A stretch of DNA of 64,000 nucleotides. Source: Chinchilla lanigera. Its lineage: Eukaryota; Chordata; Mammalia; Rodentia; Chinchillidae. Where the stretch lies: the NCBI RefSeq assembly GCF_000276665.1, contig NW_004955475.1, positions 2,890,325 to 2,954,324 on the forward strand, given 5' to 3'. Shown one piece after another: positions 24,901-35,865 of this stretch (its first letter is position 1; each line of letters opens with the position of its first letter). The notes under the pieces were generated by a model that searched no databases, was not told the DNA's origin, and saw only the letters and a program-made list of their open reading frames with translations. The position numbers and the translations under genes are program-made.

Positions 24901-25700
24901 TCCTTAGTTGATTGTTTTACAGTGATACAATTTCTGGCAAAGGCTAAGCATAGTCTTTTACCTCAGCTCCAAGATCCAACCACCTTGGCTAATTTCTGTA
25001 GAAGATGCAGTTTAATTGGCTCAACACTGAGTTCTCTGTGAATGTACTCTAGTGCTGTTAATGTCCCAAAGGTAACTTGGCTGTTGGCTTACAAAGAAAA
25101 CCCATTAATAGGAATAAGTTTGCAACACTTTAATATCAAGTATAACAACTACACGGGATCATCTAAGACAAACTGAAAATAAACATACTGTAAGAAGAAA
25201 TTATGTACTAACTTTAATCATAGAGAGAAAATCTACAATTATTATGTAAACCTTAAGGTAACCTAGACATTAGAACTACAGTACTAATTGTGACAGCTAC
25301 ATCTCTACTAATGGTAGAAAAGAATTCAACAGTAATTCTATAATTTTAACTATATAAAAACTAATAAAACTTCCTGGTGATGCTATTAAAGATATAGGAT
25401 GTTGGAAACAGGAGAACATAGGAGGAAACAAATTAAACTTTAAGCTGTACGACATGAAAAGGAGGAATGAGAAGTAGTAAAATGGTTGCTATTGGGGAGC
25501 AGAAGGACGTTTATAGAATGTGGTACATGTAACAGAAAAAACTCATTAAATAGTAAATAAATGAAAATAGAGAAAAAGAATTTACTTGTGGACAAATAAA
25601 GAGAAATATTAAAAGGAGAAAAATTAAAAGAGAAAATAGGAATAGAAAGAGAAAGAAAAAAGAAAGTAGGTAGATAGATAGATAGATAAGCAAAATAAAA
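21967..25700 (-). mobile_element. Outer L1, 5' portion (ORF2 N-terminal half, ORF1, upstream A-rich part)
   Basis: The outer L1 resumes at the base where it stopped at 13,427 (GATGATTTGCTGCATTG follows the duplicated target). It proceeds through the reverse transcriptase and endonuclease regions to about 23,560, then ORF1-like sequence to about 24,880, then sequence rich in A on plus (25,100-25,800). The block around 25,000-25,080 is recognisably related to 19,620-19,700 of the inner L1. The 5' boundary is uncertain. All frames are short or antisense. Confidence 0.75.
22540..22621 (+). mobile_element. ID-like SINE
   Basis: It reads GACCAGGGATATAGCTCAG through GTCCTGAGTTTGAGTCCCAC and ends in an A-run. 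It is inserted in the ORF2 region of the outer L1. Confidence 0.92.
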
Positions 25701-26280
25701 GGACAATGGAAAATTCTCAAACCCCCAATAAGCTTGTGAAGAAGAAAGAAGAAAAGGAAAGAAGAAAAAAGACAAGAATAAACAATGCATCAATGAACAA
25801 AAAAGAAATTTTTCTCTATCACTGTACTTTCAGGGTAAAATGGGAATCTTACTGTTGTAGTGAGGAACAAATAAATAATTTACATCAGGTTTTTAATGTG
25901 GTAACCATTAGTATTACTTGCTGCCATATTTTTCAAATTAGTAATAGCATCCTTTATTCTACAGAGTGCCAAAAAGTACCTGCTGCAGGTTTGTAAACAC
26001 TTGGTTCCTAACACTTGCAGAGCAACAGCAGAGCAGTAGAGTGTGTGCTCCTATTCCTAAAGAGCAAAATCTAAACTGCTAGTCCACCTCATTTGGCCAC
26101 TGTATAACATCAGCATCACCTGGAAAATTGTGAGAGTTGCAAATTCTGGGGACCAATCTACACCCTCCTGTGTCAGAAATTAGGGGTATGGCCCTGGAAT
26201 CTATGTTTTAGCAAGATCTCCTGGTGACTCTGACTTGTGCTATGATGTTTGCTAACGTGTGTTACTCATAATATACAGGA
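25701..26280. other. Purine-rich then unassigned sequence
   Basis: To about 25,800 this is AAG-rich low-complexity sequence that probably still belongs to the L1 upstream region. There is a short (GATA)n patch just before it, at 25,673-25,688. From 25,800 to 26,280 I see no gene or recognisable repeat. Confidence 0.5.
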
Positions 26281-26285
26281 CTTTT

Positions 26286-26376
26286 TTGTTTGTTTGTTTT
26301 TCCAGTACCAGAAATCAAACTCACAACCTTGCGCTTGCCAGGCAGGCGCTGTGCCCCTGAGATAAATCCCCAGCCC
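26286..26376 (-). mobile_element. ID-like SINE
   Basis: On plus: a T-rich tail with (GTTT)n, CCAGTACCAGAAATCAAAC, then GCCAGGCAGGCGCTGTGCC and AAATCCCCAGCCC. Flanks share ggactttt with a related preceding stretch (acaggactttt and cactggactttt). Confidence 0.92.
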
Positions 26377-27019
26377 TACACTGGACTTTTAAGTGCTGTC
26401 ACAAAGGCTTAGTTCTGGCAAGCACTTTTTCAAAAAAAGTATAATGCTATTCACATAACTCTTTTACCTTATTTAATTTTTCATATATTTCTCTCACAAA
26501 TGTGTATACAAAACTCTTATGTTTCTGTTCTGTACTTTTTACAGTTTATATAATTATTTAAATGATAGTATGAAATGCTGTGTCAAAATTTTTATATAAT
26601 TTGTATTTTTGACAATATCATGTAAGTTAACTTATACTTTCTTATATATTGATTGTTTTATGTACCAGAAAGCTATTCCTTTCTGACATGATAAAATACT
26701 GACTGAAATTTTCAGGACTAGTTCTAAAGAAATCTCTAAATGAAAAAATTATTCTGTAGCAAATAGCCTTTTTGGTCACCATGGAAAAAGTACCTACTTA
26801 TTCATTACTATTTGGGTCATGTCTGGTGGAATCTCTCCTGCTCTTGTTCCAGTACAGCATGGCAAAGGGCAGATATGCACATGCAAAAAGGATTGTCATT
26901 TGGAATAATTCATATAAATTTAAAAGAGCTCCTTATCCAGACCTCAAGGTTCTATTTTTGAGGATTCTGGAGTATGCCCTACATTCTTTGAATCAAGATA
27001 TAATCAGGACAACTGGAAT
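26377..27019. other. Unassigned unique-looking sequence
   Basis: AT-rich, with no young transposon. A 94-codon plus frame begins near 26,772 with no splice context, homology or codon pattern that I can defend as coding, so I do not call it a gene. Confidence 0.45.
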
Positions 27020-27235
27020 GAGTGATTCTGTATATGACCTTGGCAGAGTTATTTAGCATTTTTTTTCAGAATTCTCCTCTATGAAATGATAATAGTGGCA
27101 TGCAAAAGATTATGGCAGGAATTAAATATCTCACTGTGAGTAAAGTGCTTAGAATAGTGGCTGCCACATAGCAAGCACCTCATTCCTGTTGTTGTTGTTC
27201 TTCTTCTTATTATTATTATTATCATTATTTGTTAT
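27020..27235 (+). mobile_element. MIR SINE
   Basis: The core order of a MIR is visible: GACCTTGGCAGAGTTATTTA, CTCCTCTATGAAATGATAAT, then AAAGTGCTTAGAATAGTGGC and ACATAGCAAGCACCTCATT. A TTG/TTC/TTA microsatellite forms its end at 27,188-27,232. Confidence 0.85.
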
Positions 27236-27929
27236 AGAAACATAGATTAATTCTGCCCCAGATTTTCCCCAGTTCTCATTCATGAAGGGAAGGACCACTA
27301 CAGCATAACCTACCATCCTCCCATTGTTTTGATCTCTTGCCATTGAGACACCCTCAAGAGATTTCTAGATCAAGAAATCAGAGACTGATGCTGCATAAAA
27401 ATAGCCAAAGAGAATTATTATTTAGTCAGCCAACCAGTGAAACTTTCAAATAGTTATTGAGCAACTATTTCCTTTCAACCACTAGGCTATACCTATGAGT
27501 AAACTTGCCCTGTATTCTGCCTTCACAGAAAGAGATAATGGGAGAGAACATCACATAATAAAACAATCACACAAATCTATAGAGTATATAATTGCAAATT
27601 ATGATTATTGCCACTAAGGAAAATTATTTGGCTAAATGTGTGAAGAGGAACATTTATCAGTATTTATACACTTTGACATGCAAAGCATTGTCTTGATCAG
27701 GTGCAAAATTCTAATTGAGAAAAGGAGATTAATTGAGAATTATTTCTGGAAACCTTGCTCATAGGTTACATTAAGACATTTAAATTTTTGCCCTAAGGGC
27801 AATGAGGTGCCTTGAAAACTTTCTGATTTTGAAATGGTTAAGCATAGCTGCAGTGAAAAATGACAAATATGATCAGGCAGACCAATTAGGAGATTATTTT
27901 AATAGTCTATATAAAAAAGTATATGTTTG
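27236..27929. other. Unassigned sequence
   Basis: No gene, RNA or clear repeat was recognised. Composition is typical of AT-rich mammalian intergenic DNA. Confidence 0.45.
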
Positions 27930-28165
27930 TGCCAGCCTACACTCCCATCAATGGTGGAGAAGGGTTCTTTTTACACCACAGCTCTGCCAGCATTTGTTGT
28001 TGGTTGATTTACTGATGATAGCCATTATTTCTCGAGTGAGATGGAATCTCAGTATTGTTTAATTTGCATCTCTCAAATGAGCAATGATGTTGAATATTTT
28101 TTCAAATATTTATTTGGTATCTGTATTTCTTCAGTTGAAAGGTGCATCAATGTACAAGTTTTGAA
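27930..28165 (-). mobile_element. Short L1 ORF2 fragment
   Basis: Antisense ORF2 C-terminal wording: GCCTACACTCCCATCAATGG, GAGTGAGATGGAATCTCAG, ATTTGCATCTCTCAAATGA. No 3' UTR or tail is present, so it is a remnant of about 230 bp, truncated at both ends. Confidence 0.85.
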
Positions 28166-28675
28166 ACATCATTTTTTTTCCAGGTTTTTATTATCATACT
28201 TAATTATATGGTTATCTTCCTTTGATTTTATTTCTGCTTTTATTAAGGTAGTAGAAACATTTATTCTCACTCCTGTATTTGTTTAACAGATAAACAATAT
28301 GGTAAAACACCTTTGGCTTTGTGCAATGGGATCACTGTGCAAGTTTTTTCTTTTCATGGAAAAAATAAAAAGAAATTTCATAACCAAATAATAGAAGAAT
28401 AACAAGTTACTACATTACATTTTGTTATCTTCAAAATAGGTAATCAGAGTACCAGATATGGGCATTAAAAATTCCAAGAGAGATAACAGCACAAACGTTT
28501 TTTTTGAGTGTACTAAGAGAAACTAGTGTCATAACTACCTTGTATTTTTCTTTGCTTCTGTCCTTTCCACATTGCCCCATCTTAGAACCTTTTTGGTTTT
28601 TGAAAAGTTTCTTCCCATTCCACAGTATCTGTTGTATACTTTGGTCCTTATTTCCTCTTTTAGATTCTCACACCA
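28166..28675. other. Unassigned sequence before the gap
   Basis: No recognisable element. The last L1-like phrase stops near 28,165, and the next SINE begins at 28,676. Confidence 0.4.
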
Positions 28676-28743
28676 GGGGCTGGGGATTTAGCTCTGCGGC
28701 AAAAGCGCCTGCCTGGCAAGCGCAAGGTCGTTAGTTCGGTTCC
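28676..28743 (+). mobile_element. ID-like SINE, cut by assembly gap
   Basis: GGGGCTGGGGATTTAGCTC, then CGCCTGCCTGGCAAGCGC and AGTTCGGTTCC, then N. It is close to the presumed young consensus of the family. The A-rich tail is lost in the gap. Confidence 0.9.
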
Positions 28744-29443
28744 NNNNNNNNNNNNNNNNNNNNNNNNNNNNNNNNNNNNNNNNNNNNNNNNNNNNNNNNN
28801 NNNNNNNNNNNNNNNNNNNNNNNNNNNNNNNNNNNNNNNNNNNNNNNNNNNNNNNNNNNNNNNNNNNNNNNNNNNNNNNNNNNNNNNNNNNNNNNNNNNN
28901 NNNNNNNNNNNNNNNNNNNNNNNNNNNNNNNNNNNNNNNNNNNNNNNNNNNNNNNNNNNNNNNNNNNNNNNNNNNNNNNNNNNNNNNNNNNNNNNNNNNN
29001 NNNNNNNNNNNNNNNNNNNNNNNNNNNNNNNNNNNNNNNNNNNNNNNNNNNNNNNNNNNNNNNNNNNNNNNNNNNNNNNNNNNNNNNNNNNNNNNNNNNN
29101 NNNNNNNNNNNNNNNNNNNNNNNNNNNNNNNNNNNNNNNNNNNNNNNNNNNNNNNNNNNNNNNNNNNNNNNNNNNNNNNNNNNNNNNNNNNNNNNNNNNN
29201 NNNNNNNNNNNNNNNNNNNNNNNNNNNNNNNNNNNNNNNNNNNNNNNNNNNNNNNNNNNNNNNNNNNNNNNNNNNNNNNNNNNNNNNNNNNNNNNNNNNN
29301 NNNNNNNNNNNNNNNNNNNNNNNNNNNNNNNNNNNNNNNNNNNNNNNNNNNNNNNNNNNNNNNNNNNNNNNNNNNNNNNNNNNNNNNNNNNNNNNNNNNN
29401 NNNNNNNNNNNNNNNNNNNNNNNNNNNNNNNNNNNNNNNNNNN
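28744..29443. other. Assembly gap (700 N)
   Basis: A run of exactly 700 undetermined bases. Any open frame crossing it is an artefact. It begins inside an ID SINE and ends inside L1 ORF2, so the missing sequence should include the SINE tail and the 3' UTR of the L1 to its right. Confidence 0.99.
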
Positions 29444-30870
29444 CCACTTTTTATGTACTCCTCAGTTGATGGGCATTTGGGTTTTTCCACAATTTAGCTA
29501 TTACAACTTGTGCTGCTATAAATATGGGTGCATATAGATCTCTGTGGTATGATGTTTTCAGTTCTTCTGGAAAAATACTCAAAAGGGAAATAGCTGGGTT
29601 GAATGTGAACTCTAATCCTAGTTTACTGAGGAAATCCACACTGATTTCCACTGTAGTTGCACCAGTCCACATTGCCACCAATAGTGGCGAAGGGTTCCTT
29701 TCTCCCCAAAGCTCTTTCAGAATTTGTTATTTGTTGATTTCATGGTCATAACCATCCTTTCTGGGGTGAGATGGAATCTCAGTGTTGTTTTAATTTGCAT
29801 TTCTCGAATGACTAAAGATGTTGAACATTTATCATGCATTTATTTGTCATTTGTATTTATTTATCTGACAAGTGTGTATTCATCTCAGATGCCCATTTTT
29901 GGATTGGGTCTTTGAATTTGGGGGGGCCTGATTTTTAAAAAATTCTTTATATGTTTTAGATAGAATCTCAATTTGTGGGTTTTATGTTTAACGTGTTGGT
30001 GATTTGTTTGATGTGCAAGAACTTCTCAATAAGATGAGATCTCACCGATTCTTTGAAGTACTTCCCATGCAGTTTGATGTTTGCACATACTCTCTCTGTC
30101 TACCCCATGTCTTCTAGATTTCTACCTACTTTCTCTTCCAGTTAATTTAGTGTTTCTGATTTAATATTTATATCCTTAATCCATTTTGACTGCATTTTAG
30201 TGCGTGGTGATAGACATGGGTCTAGTTTCAGTCTTTGGCATGTAGGTAGCCAGTTTTTCTAGCATATTTTTTAAAAAGGCTATCTTTCCTCCAGTAAAGA
30301 CCTTTGGGCCCATTGCCGAAGATAAGTCAGGTGAGTGTGTTTGCAATTGTGTATGCATCTTCTAATCTGTTCCACTGATACCCAGGTCTGTTTTTTTTTT
30401 TTCCAGTACCATGCTGAAATTATCACAGTAGCTTTGCAGTGTAATTTCAAGTCAGGAATTGTGATGCCCCCTGCCTTGCCTTTGTTGCCCAGGATTGCTT
30501 TCGCTATTCTGGGTCTCTTCTGTTTGCTGATGAATTTTACAAATATTTTCTCTAGATCTGTGAGGTATATAAGTAGTATTTTGATTGGGATTTCATTTCA
30601 CCTGTGTAACAATTTTGGGAGTATGGGTATTTTCCCAAACTTGATTCTTCCTATCTATGAGCAACGAATATCTTTTCATTTTCAGAAATCCACTTCAATC
30701 CTTTTTTTCAGAGTACTGTAATTTTCACTGTATTGATCTTTTACTTTTTGAGTTACATTGATTCCTAAGTATTTCAGTATTTTGGATGCTATTGTGAAAT
30801 GTATGGTTTCCCTAATATCTCTCTGAGTGTGTTTGTTGTTTGTGTGTAGGAATGGTATTGATTTTTCAGT

Positions 30871-31130
30871 GTTGACATTGTATCCAGCTATGCTGCTGAA
30901 TTTGTTTATTAATTCTAGGAGTCTTTTGCTGAAGTTTTTAGGGTCTTTCATGTAGAGTAGCATGTCATCTGCAAATAATTATAGTTTCACTTCTTCCTTT
31001 GTTAACTTTGTATCCAGCTGTGCTACTGAATTTGGTTATTAAATCCATGAACCTTTTGGTGGAGTTTTTGGGGTCTTCTATGTAGAGTATCATGTCATCT
31101 GCAAATAATGATAGTTTCACTTCTTCCTTT
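30871..31130 (-). repeat. 130-nt direct duplication across the L1 catalytic motif
   Basis: Unit 1 (30,871-31,000) and unit 2 (31,001-31,130) both contain tatccagct, catgtcatctgcaaataat and agtttcacttcttcctttg in the same spacing. Both encode FADDM on minus. They differ at many positions. Because 130 is not a multiple of three, the repeat shifts the frame. Confidence 0.9.
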
Positions 31131-32669
31131 GCTATCCTTATTCCTTTTATTTCTCTGTCTTGTGTAATTGCTCTGTCTAATGTTTCCAGAGCTGTGTTGA
31201 ACAGGAGTGGAGACAGTGGACATCCTTGTCTTGTTCCTGATTTTAGAGCAAATGCTTTCATTTTTTGTCCACTTAGTATGATGTTGGCTATTGGTTTGTC
31301 ATAAATGGCTTTGATCAGATTGAAGTAAAGATCATCTATTCTGATTTTCTGTAGGGATTTTATCATGAATGAATGCTGAACCTTGTCAAAACCTTATTTT
31401 GCATCTTTTGAGATGATCATATGATTTTTGTCTTTGCCTCTGTTGATATGATGTATTACATTTATTGATTTGTGTATACTGAATAATCCTTGCATACTCC
31501 TCATGAATCCCACTTGTCCATGTTGTATAATCTTCTTGATGATTTGCTGCATTTTGCTTGCTAGTATTTTATTGAGTATTTTTGCATCTATGTTCATTAG
31601 GGTGATTGGCCTGTAGTTCTCTTTTTTGGTTTTGTCTTCTCTGGTTTTGGTGTCAGTAAAAATACTTGCCTCAATAAGTGAGTTAGGTAGAATTCCTTCC
31701 CTTTCAATTTCACTGAAGAATTTGAGGAGTGTTGGCATTAATTCTTCCCTAAGTGTCCTGTAGAATTCAACTGTGAATCCATCAGGACCTGAGATTTTCT
31801 TTGTTGTTAAGTTTTTAATCACGTTTCCAATTTCATTTACTGATATCAGATTATTTAGACTTTTTGTGACTTCTTGATTCAGCTTTGGCAATTCATACTT
31901 ATGTAGGAATTTGTTCATTCCTTCTATATTTTCCATCCTATGAGAGTAAAGATTTTCAAAAGAGGTATTGATGATCTTCTGAATTTCTATAGGTTCTAAT
32001 GACTTCACCCTTTTCATTCATTATTGAATGAGTTTGAGTTTTTTCTTTCCTTTTTTGGATAAGGTTGTGTAGGGAATTATCTACTTTATTTATTCCTTCC
32101 AAGAACTAACTCTTTGATTCATTAATTGTTTGTACTGTTTTCTTCATCTCAATTGTGTTAATTTATTCTCTTCTGTGGTCTTTGGGCTTGACTTACTCTT
32201 CTTTTTGTGGAAGTTTGAGGTGCAGCATAAAGCTATTTATTTATTCTCATTCTGATTGTTCTTATTTTCTGACGTGTAAATTCACCAATATAAATTTCCC
32301 TCTGAGGACTACTTTCATTTCATCCCACAGATTTCAGTAAATTTTATTTACATTTTTGTATGCTTGTAGATATTCTTTAATTTCATCTGTGACCCATTGG
32401 TTGTTCAGAAGGGTTTTATTTAATTTCCATGTGTTTATGGAGTATTTGTGGTTCCTTTTGTCATTAACTTCCAATTTCATTGCACTATGGTTCGACAATT
32501 TCCATGGGATAATTTTAAGTCTTTTGCATTTACTTAAGCATGTTCTAAGGGCTAGTTTGTGGTCTTTATTAGAGCACATCCCATGTGTAGTTGCAAAGAA
32601 TGTGTACGCTGCTGTCACTGGGTGGAACACTCTGTAAATGTCTACTAAGTCCATTTGTTCACAACTTTG

Positions 32670-32780
32670 TTTTGTTTTGTTTTGTTTTTTTTTTTGGTTT
32701 TTCTCCGGTACCGGGAACCAAACTCAAGACCTTGCTCTTGCCAGGCAGGCGCTTTTGCTGCTGAGCTAAATCCCCAGCCC
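32670..32780 (-). mobile_element. ID-like SINE with perfect 14-nt target duplication
   Basis: On plus: (GTTTT)n tail, GGTTTTTCTCCGGTACCGGG and so on, to AAATCCCCAGCCC. The flanks carry tgttcacaactttg at 32,656-32,669 and 32,781-32,794. It is inserted in L1 ORF2. Confidence 0.95.
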
Positions 32781-33028
32781 TGTTCACAACTTTGGTTCCG
32801 TTCTGTTATTTGCTGTTTTTTTTTGTCTAGTTGATCTTTCTCATTATTTCAAGGGGGTGTTAAAGTCCTCCTTTATAATTGTGTTTTTGGTTATTTGGTT
32901 TTTCATGTCTATTAAGATTTGTTTTATATAGTTGGGTGCTCCTGTATTTGGTGCATACATGTTTATGATTGTTATCTTTCCCCTAACAAGTATGTAATGA
33001 CCTTCTTTATCTCATTTGATCATTCTTA

Positions 33029-33597
33029 CTGAGCTGGCTGCCCTTCCAGGGATTCAGTGCAGATGGGTCAGGCACTGTTTTTCTCTAGCCCAGTGGGATG
33101 CCAGACCCCAGGCACTTATTGTCCATGCTGCCCTTCTCAGTGCAGGGGAGATCTCACTGCATTCCTTTGGCCTAGCCAGTTCTGGAGCCCCAGGCGCTTC
33201 CTGTGGAGGCTGCCCTTCTTGTGGTGTAGGGGGATGGGTTAGGCCCCGGTTTCTCTGGCCAAACTGGTTGCAAAGTCATGGGTGTTTACCCCACTGGCTG
33301 CCTCTCTCATGGTGTAGGGGGATGGGTCAGGCCCTGGGTTCATCTGTCCAAACTGTTTGCCAAGCCCTAGTTTCTTACCACACTAGCTGTCCTTTCAGGG
33401 GTGCAGGGGATAAGGCTTAGGCACTGCATTCCTCTGCTCCAGCCTGTTGCTGATCCCCTGGTGCTTCCTGCACTGGTGTGCTGGCTGCCCCTCTCGTGGT
33501 GCGGGGGAAATGGAACAGGCACTGTGTTCCTCTGGCCCAGCCCATTGTAGGGACCCAGGAACTTCCTGCACTGGCTGCCCTTCTCAGAGTGAGATCA
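33029..33597. repeat. GC-rich tandem array, about six units of 80-100 bp
   Basis: Units begin at CTGGCTGCCC or GCTGCCCTTCT (about 33,032, 33,128, 33,210, 33,297, 33,386, 33,486 and a partial at about 33,571). Each carries a GTGCAGGGG- or GTGTAGGGGGAT-like part, a CACTG-C-TTCCTCTGGCC-like part and a CCCAGGCGCTTCCTGCACTG-like end. Copies are diverged. It lies exactly where an L1 5' UTR would lie for the minus-strand ORF2 at 29,444-33,028, so I infer L1 5' UTR monomers. A minor satellite is the alternative. Confidence 0.75.
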
Positions 33598-34940
33598 GTT
33601 TTTTAAATTTATTCCTTGGTTGATGGGCATTTGTCCTGTTTCCAAGATTTGGCTATTATTGTGCTGCTATAAACATAGGTGCACTTACATTTCTGTGGTA
33701 CACTGTTTTTAATTCTTCTGGGAAAATGCCCAGAAGAGGAAAAGCGCGGTCAAATGGGAGCACAAATTCTAGTTGCTGAGACATATCAGTAATGATTTCC
33801 ACAGTGGTTGCACCAGTCTACTTTCCCATCAGAAGTGGAAAATTGTTCTTCTTTCCCCACATGCCCTCCAGCATTTGTTACTGCTTGATTTCTTGAAGAA
33901 AGTCATTATTTTTGAGTGAGATTGAATCTCAGTGGTGTTTTAATTTGTAATACTTGCATGACCAATGATGTGAAACTTTTTCACATGTATTTATTTGCTA
34001 TTTGTATTTTCTCATCTGAGAAGTGCATATTTATCTCAGATGCTATTTTTATTGGGGCTTTGGGTTTGTTCACACAAAAAGTGAAATGCTTAGGAATCAA
34101 CCTAACAAAGGAAGTAAAAGACTACACATTGAAAATTACAGTACTCTGAAAAAGATCAAAGAGTATATCAGAAAATAGAAAGATATCCCCTGCTCATGGA
34201 TAAGAAGAACAAACATAGTAAAAATGGACATACTTCCAATATTGATATACAGAGTTAATGCAATCCCCATCAAAGTATCATTAGCATACCTTACAGATCT
34301 AGAGAAAACATACCTGAAATTCATTTGGAAATAGAAGTGACATTGAATAGCAAAAGCAATTGTGGAGAACAAAGGCAAAACAGGAGGCAACAAAATCCCT
34401 GACTTGAAATTATGCTACAAAGGTACTGTGATAAAATCAGCACGGCACTGTCAAAAGTATACCACACTTGAGGATTAGTGGAACAAATTAGAAGATGTAG
34501 ACACAGCTTCAAACACACTTAGCCACTTTATTTTTGATAAAGAGGACAAACGTGCTCAGTGGAAGAAAGATATTCTCTTTAATACATGTTGCTGGAAAAA
34601 CTGGTTTTCCACATGCCAGAGACTAAAATCAGTCCCTGTCTATCACCATGTACTAAGCTAAAATCCAAATGCATCAAATATCTTAATATTAAAACAGAAA
34701 ATTAAATGTGTTGGAAAGGAAAATAGAAAGAAATCTTGAAGACGTAGGTGTATGCAGATACTTTCTAAGACAACCTAAATCACATGGGAAATACTCCAAA
34801 GAATAAACAACTGGGATATTATCTTACTAAAAAGTTTTGAACATTAAAAGAAATCACCAGAAGTGTGAAAATACAACCCACAGAATGGGAAAAATAATTT
34901 AGTCAGTTGTGTCCCAGACAAAGGACTTTTACCTGCCCAC
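33598..34940 (-). mobile_element. L1 with 5' inversion, 3' end displaced by the neighbouring L1
   Basis: 33,598-34,070 is minus-strand ORF2 C-terminus (GGTTGATGGGCATTTGTCC, GAGTGAGATTGAATCTCAG). At about 34,072 the orientation flips to sense L1 (GGAATCAACCTAACAAAGGA to GACAAAGGACTTTTACC at about 34,935), a block that lies just upstream in the L1 map. No 3' UTR borders it on the left. The GC-rich array and preserved L1 sit there, consistent with that L1 having landed inside this one. Confidence 0.75.
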
Positions 34941-35175
34941 GATTTTATTATCTTGTTCTAAGCAAACAGAATAGTAGGTGCTAAGGAAGTATGAATTCTA
35001 TGTCATATAGGAAATGAATTAAGTGAGCAGAAATATTTTTTGGAGAAGAAAGAAGATAAAACATTTGTGGGATCATGATATAGAAAGAGTAGACTTGCTC
35101 TATATTTTTTCAGAGGTTAGTCTCAGAACCTATTAGTAGATATCTCATAAAGGCATAATTAAATTAAGCATAATA
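34941..35175. other. Unassigned sequence
   Basis: AT-rich sequence with no element or gene recognised. It lies between the inverted L1 segment and the Tigger-like transposon. Confidence 0.4.
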
Positions 35176-35207
35176 AAGTTTGAGTATCCCTTATCCCAAG
35201 TGTTTTA

Positions 35208-35316
35208 TTTTTTATTTTTTATTTTTTTTTGGTTTTTCTCCGGTACCGGGAACCGAACTCATGACCTTGCGCTTGCCAGGCAGGCGCTTCTGCCGCTGAG
35301 CTAAATCCCCAGCCCC
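35208..35316 (-). mobile_element. ID-like SINE inside the Tigger-like element
   Basis: On plus it ends CTGAGCTAAATCCCCAGCCC. Flanks are tatcccaagtgtttta (35,192-35,207) and tatccaaagtgtttta (35,317-35,332), a 16-nt duplication with one mismatch. Confidence 0.95.
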
Positions 35317-35562
35317 TATCCAAAGTGTTTTAGATGAGAAGAGTTTTGGATTTTAGATGTTTTAAGTTTTGGAAGTTTGTGTATATACATGATGAGATAT
35401 TTTAGAAATGGAACCCATATCCATTTTATGCAAGTAGCTTGAGTGTAATTTTACACAATATGTTTATTGTGCCTTTATTCTTATGACAACTCATTACATG
35501 AAGTCAGCTGTGGAATTTTCCACTTACAGTGCTATGTCAGCATACAGAAACTTTCAGATTAT

Positions 35563-35865
35563 CAACTCTGTATTATCTCTAAGGTTTTACTGAAGAATTA
35601 TTTTTTATTCTCTTTAATTGTTTCAGCAATCTTTCATTCTTACATCTGATAATCTAAGCAAAGTAGTTGACGATAGTGGTATGCAATGTAACAACCACTG
35701 CTGATTTGTATTAATTTGTCTTGAGACCCTGTATCACTTTGAATGTTTTTGCTTTGATTTGTTTATGTTCGTGATACTGGTATGCTGCTACTGTTGTATT
35801 TTTTTTGTTTGTTTGTTTCTCCTGTACTACTCTGTTTAAAATAAAATAAAATAAAATAAATAACC
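35563..35865 (+). mobile_element. Unrecognised poly(A) retroposon, copy 1
   Basis: A 303-bp insert interrupts the Tigger-like element between two copies of a 16-nt target (gaaactttcagattat at 35,547-35,562; one mismatch at 35,866-35,881). It begins CAACTCTGTATTATCTC and ends with (AAATA)n containing AATAAA. Removing it rejoins the transposon. It matches no SINE, L1 3' end or LTR in this window, but a second copy lies at 63,319-63,608 on minus. No pol III A box or open frame stands out. Processed pseudogene, 3' UTR retrocopy and a distinct SINE-like family are all possible. Confidence 0.7.

Larger units (their letters stand above)
29444..33028 (-). mobile_element. Best-preserved L1 ORF2 in the window
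   Basis: Minus-strand ORF2 with the longest surviving frames of any L1 here: 207 codons (31,394-32,017), with a [14 protein letters not shown] block and [19 protein letters not shown] (reverse-transcriptase palm entry), and 133 codons (30,965-31,366), with LFADDMILY (the F/YxDD catalytic motif) and [13 protein letters not shown]. The C-terminal part runs to 29,444. Defects are visible: a 130-nt duplication at 30,871-31,130 shifts the frame, an ID SINE sits at 32,670-32,780, and several stops break it. On the 5' side it stops within the endonuclease region at about 33,028 and is followed directly by GC-rich repeats. It is not a functional gene. Confidence 0.9.

Noticed and set aside
28660..29490. 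Long minus frames of 276 and 238 codons
   Set aside because: They run through the 700-N gap; almost all residues are undetermined. Artefact.
31394..32017. 207-codon minus frame as a gene
   Set aside because: It is a surviving stretch of L1 ORF2 ([25 protein letters not shown]) with frameshifts on both sides, not a host gene.
33029..33597. GC-rich repeats as a CRISPR-like array or a repetitive protein gene
   Set aside because: Units are diverged and contiguous with no repeat/spacer alternation. The plus frame of 134 codons is an accident of GC-rich sequence with few stops.
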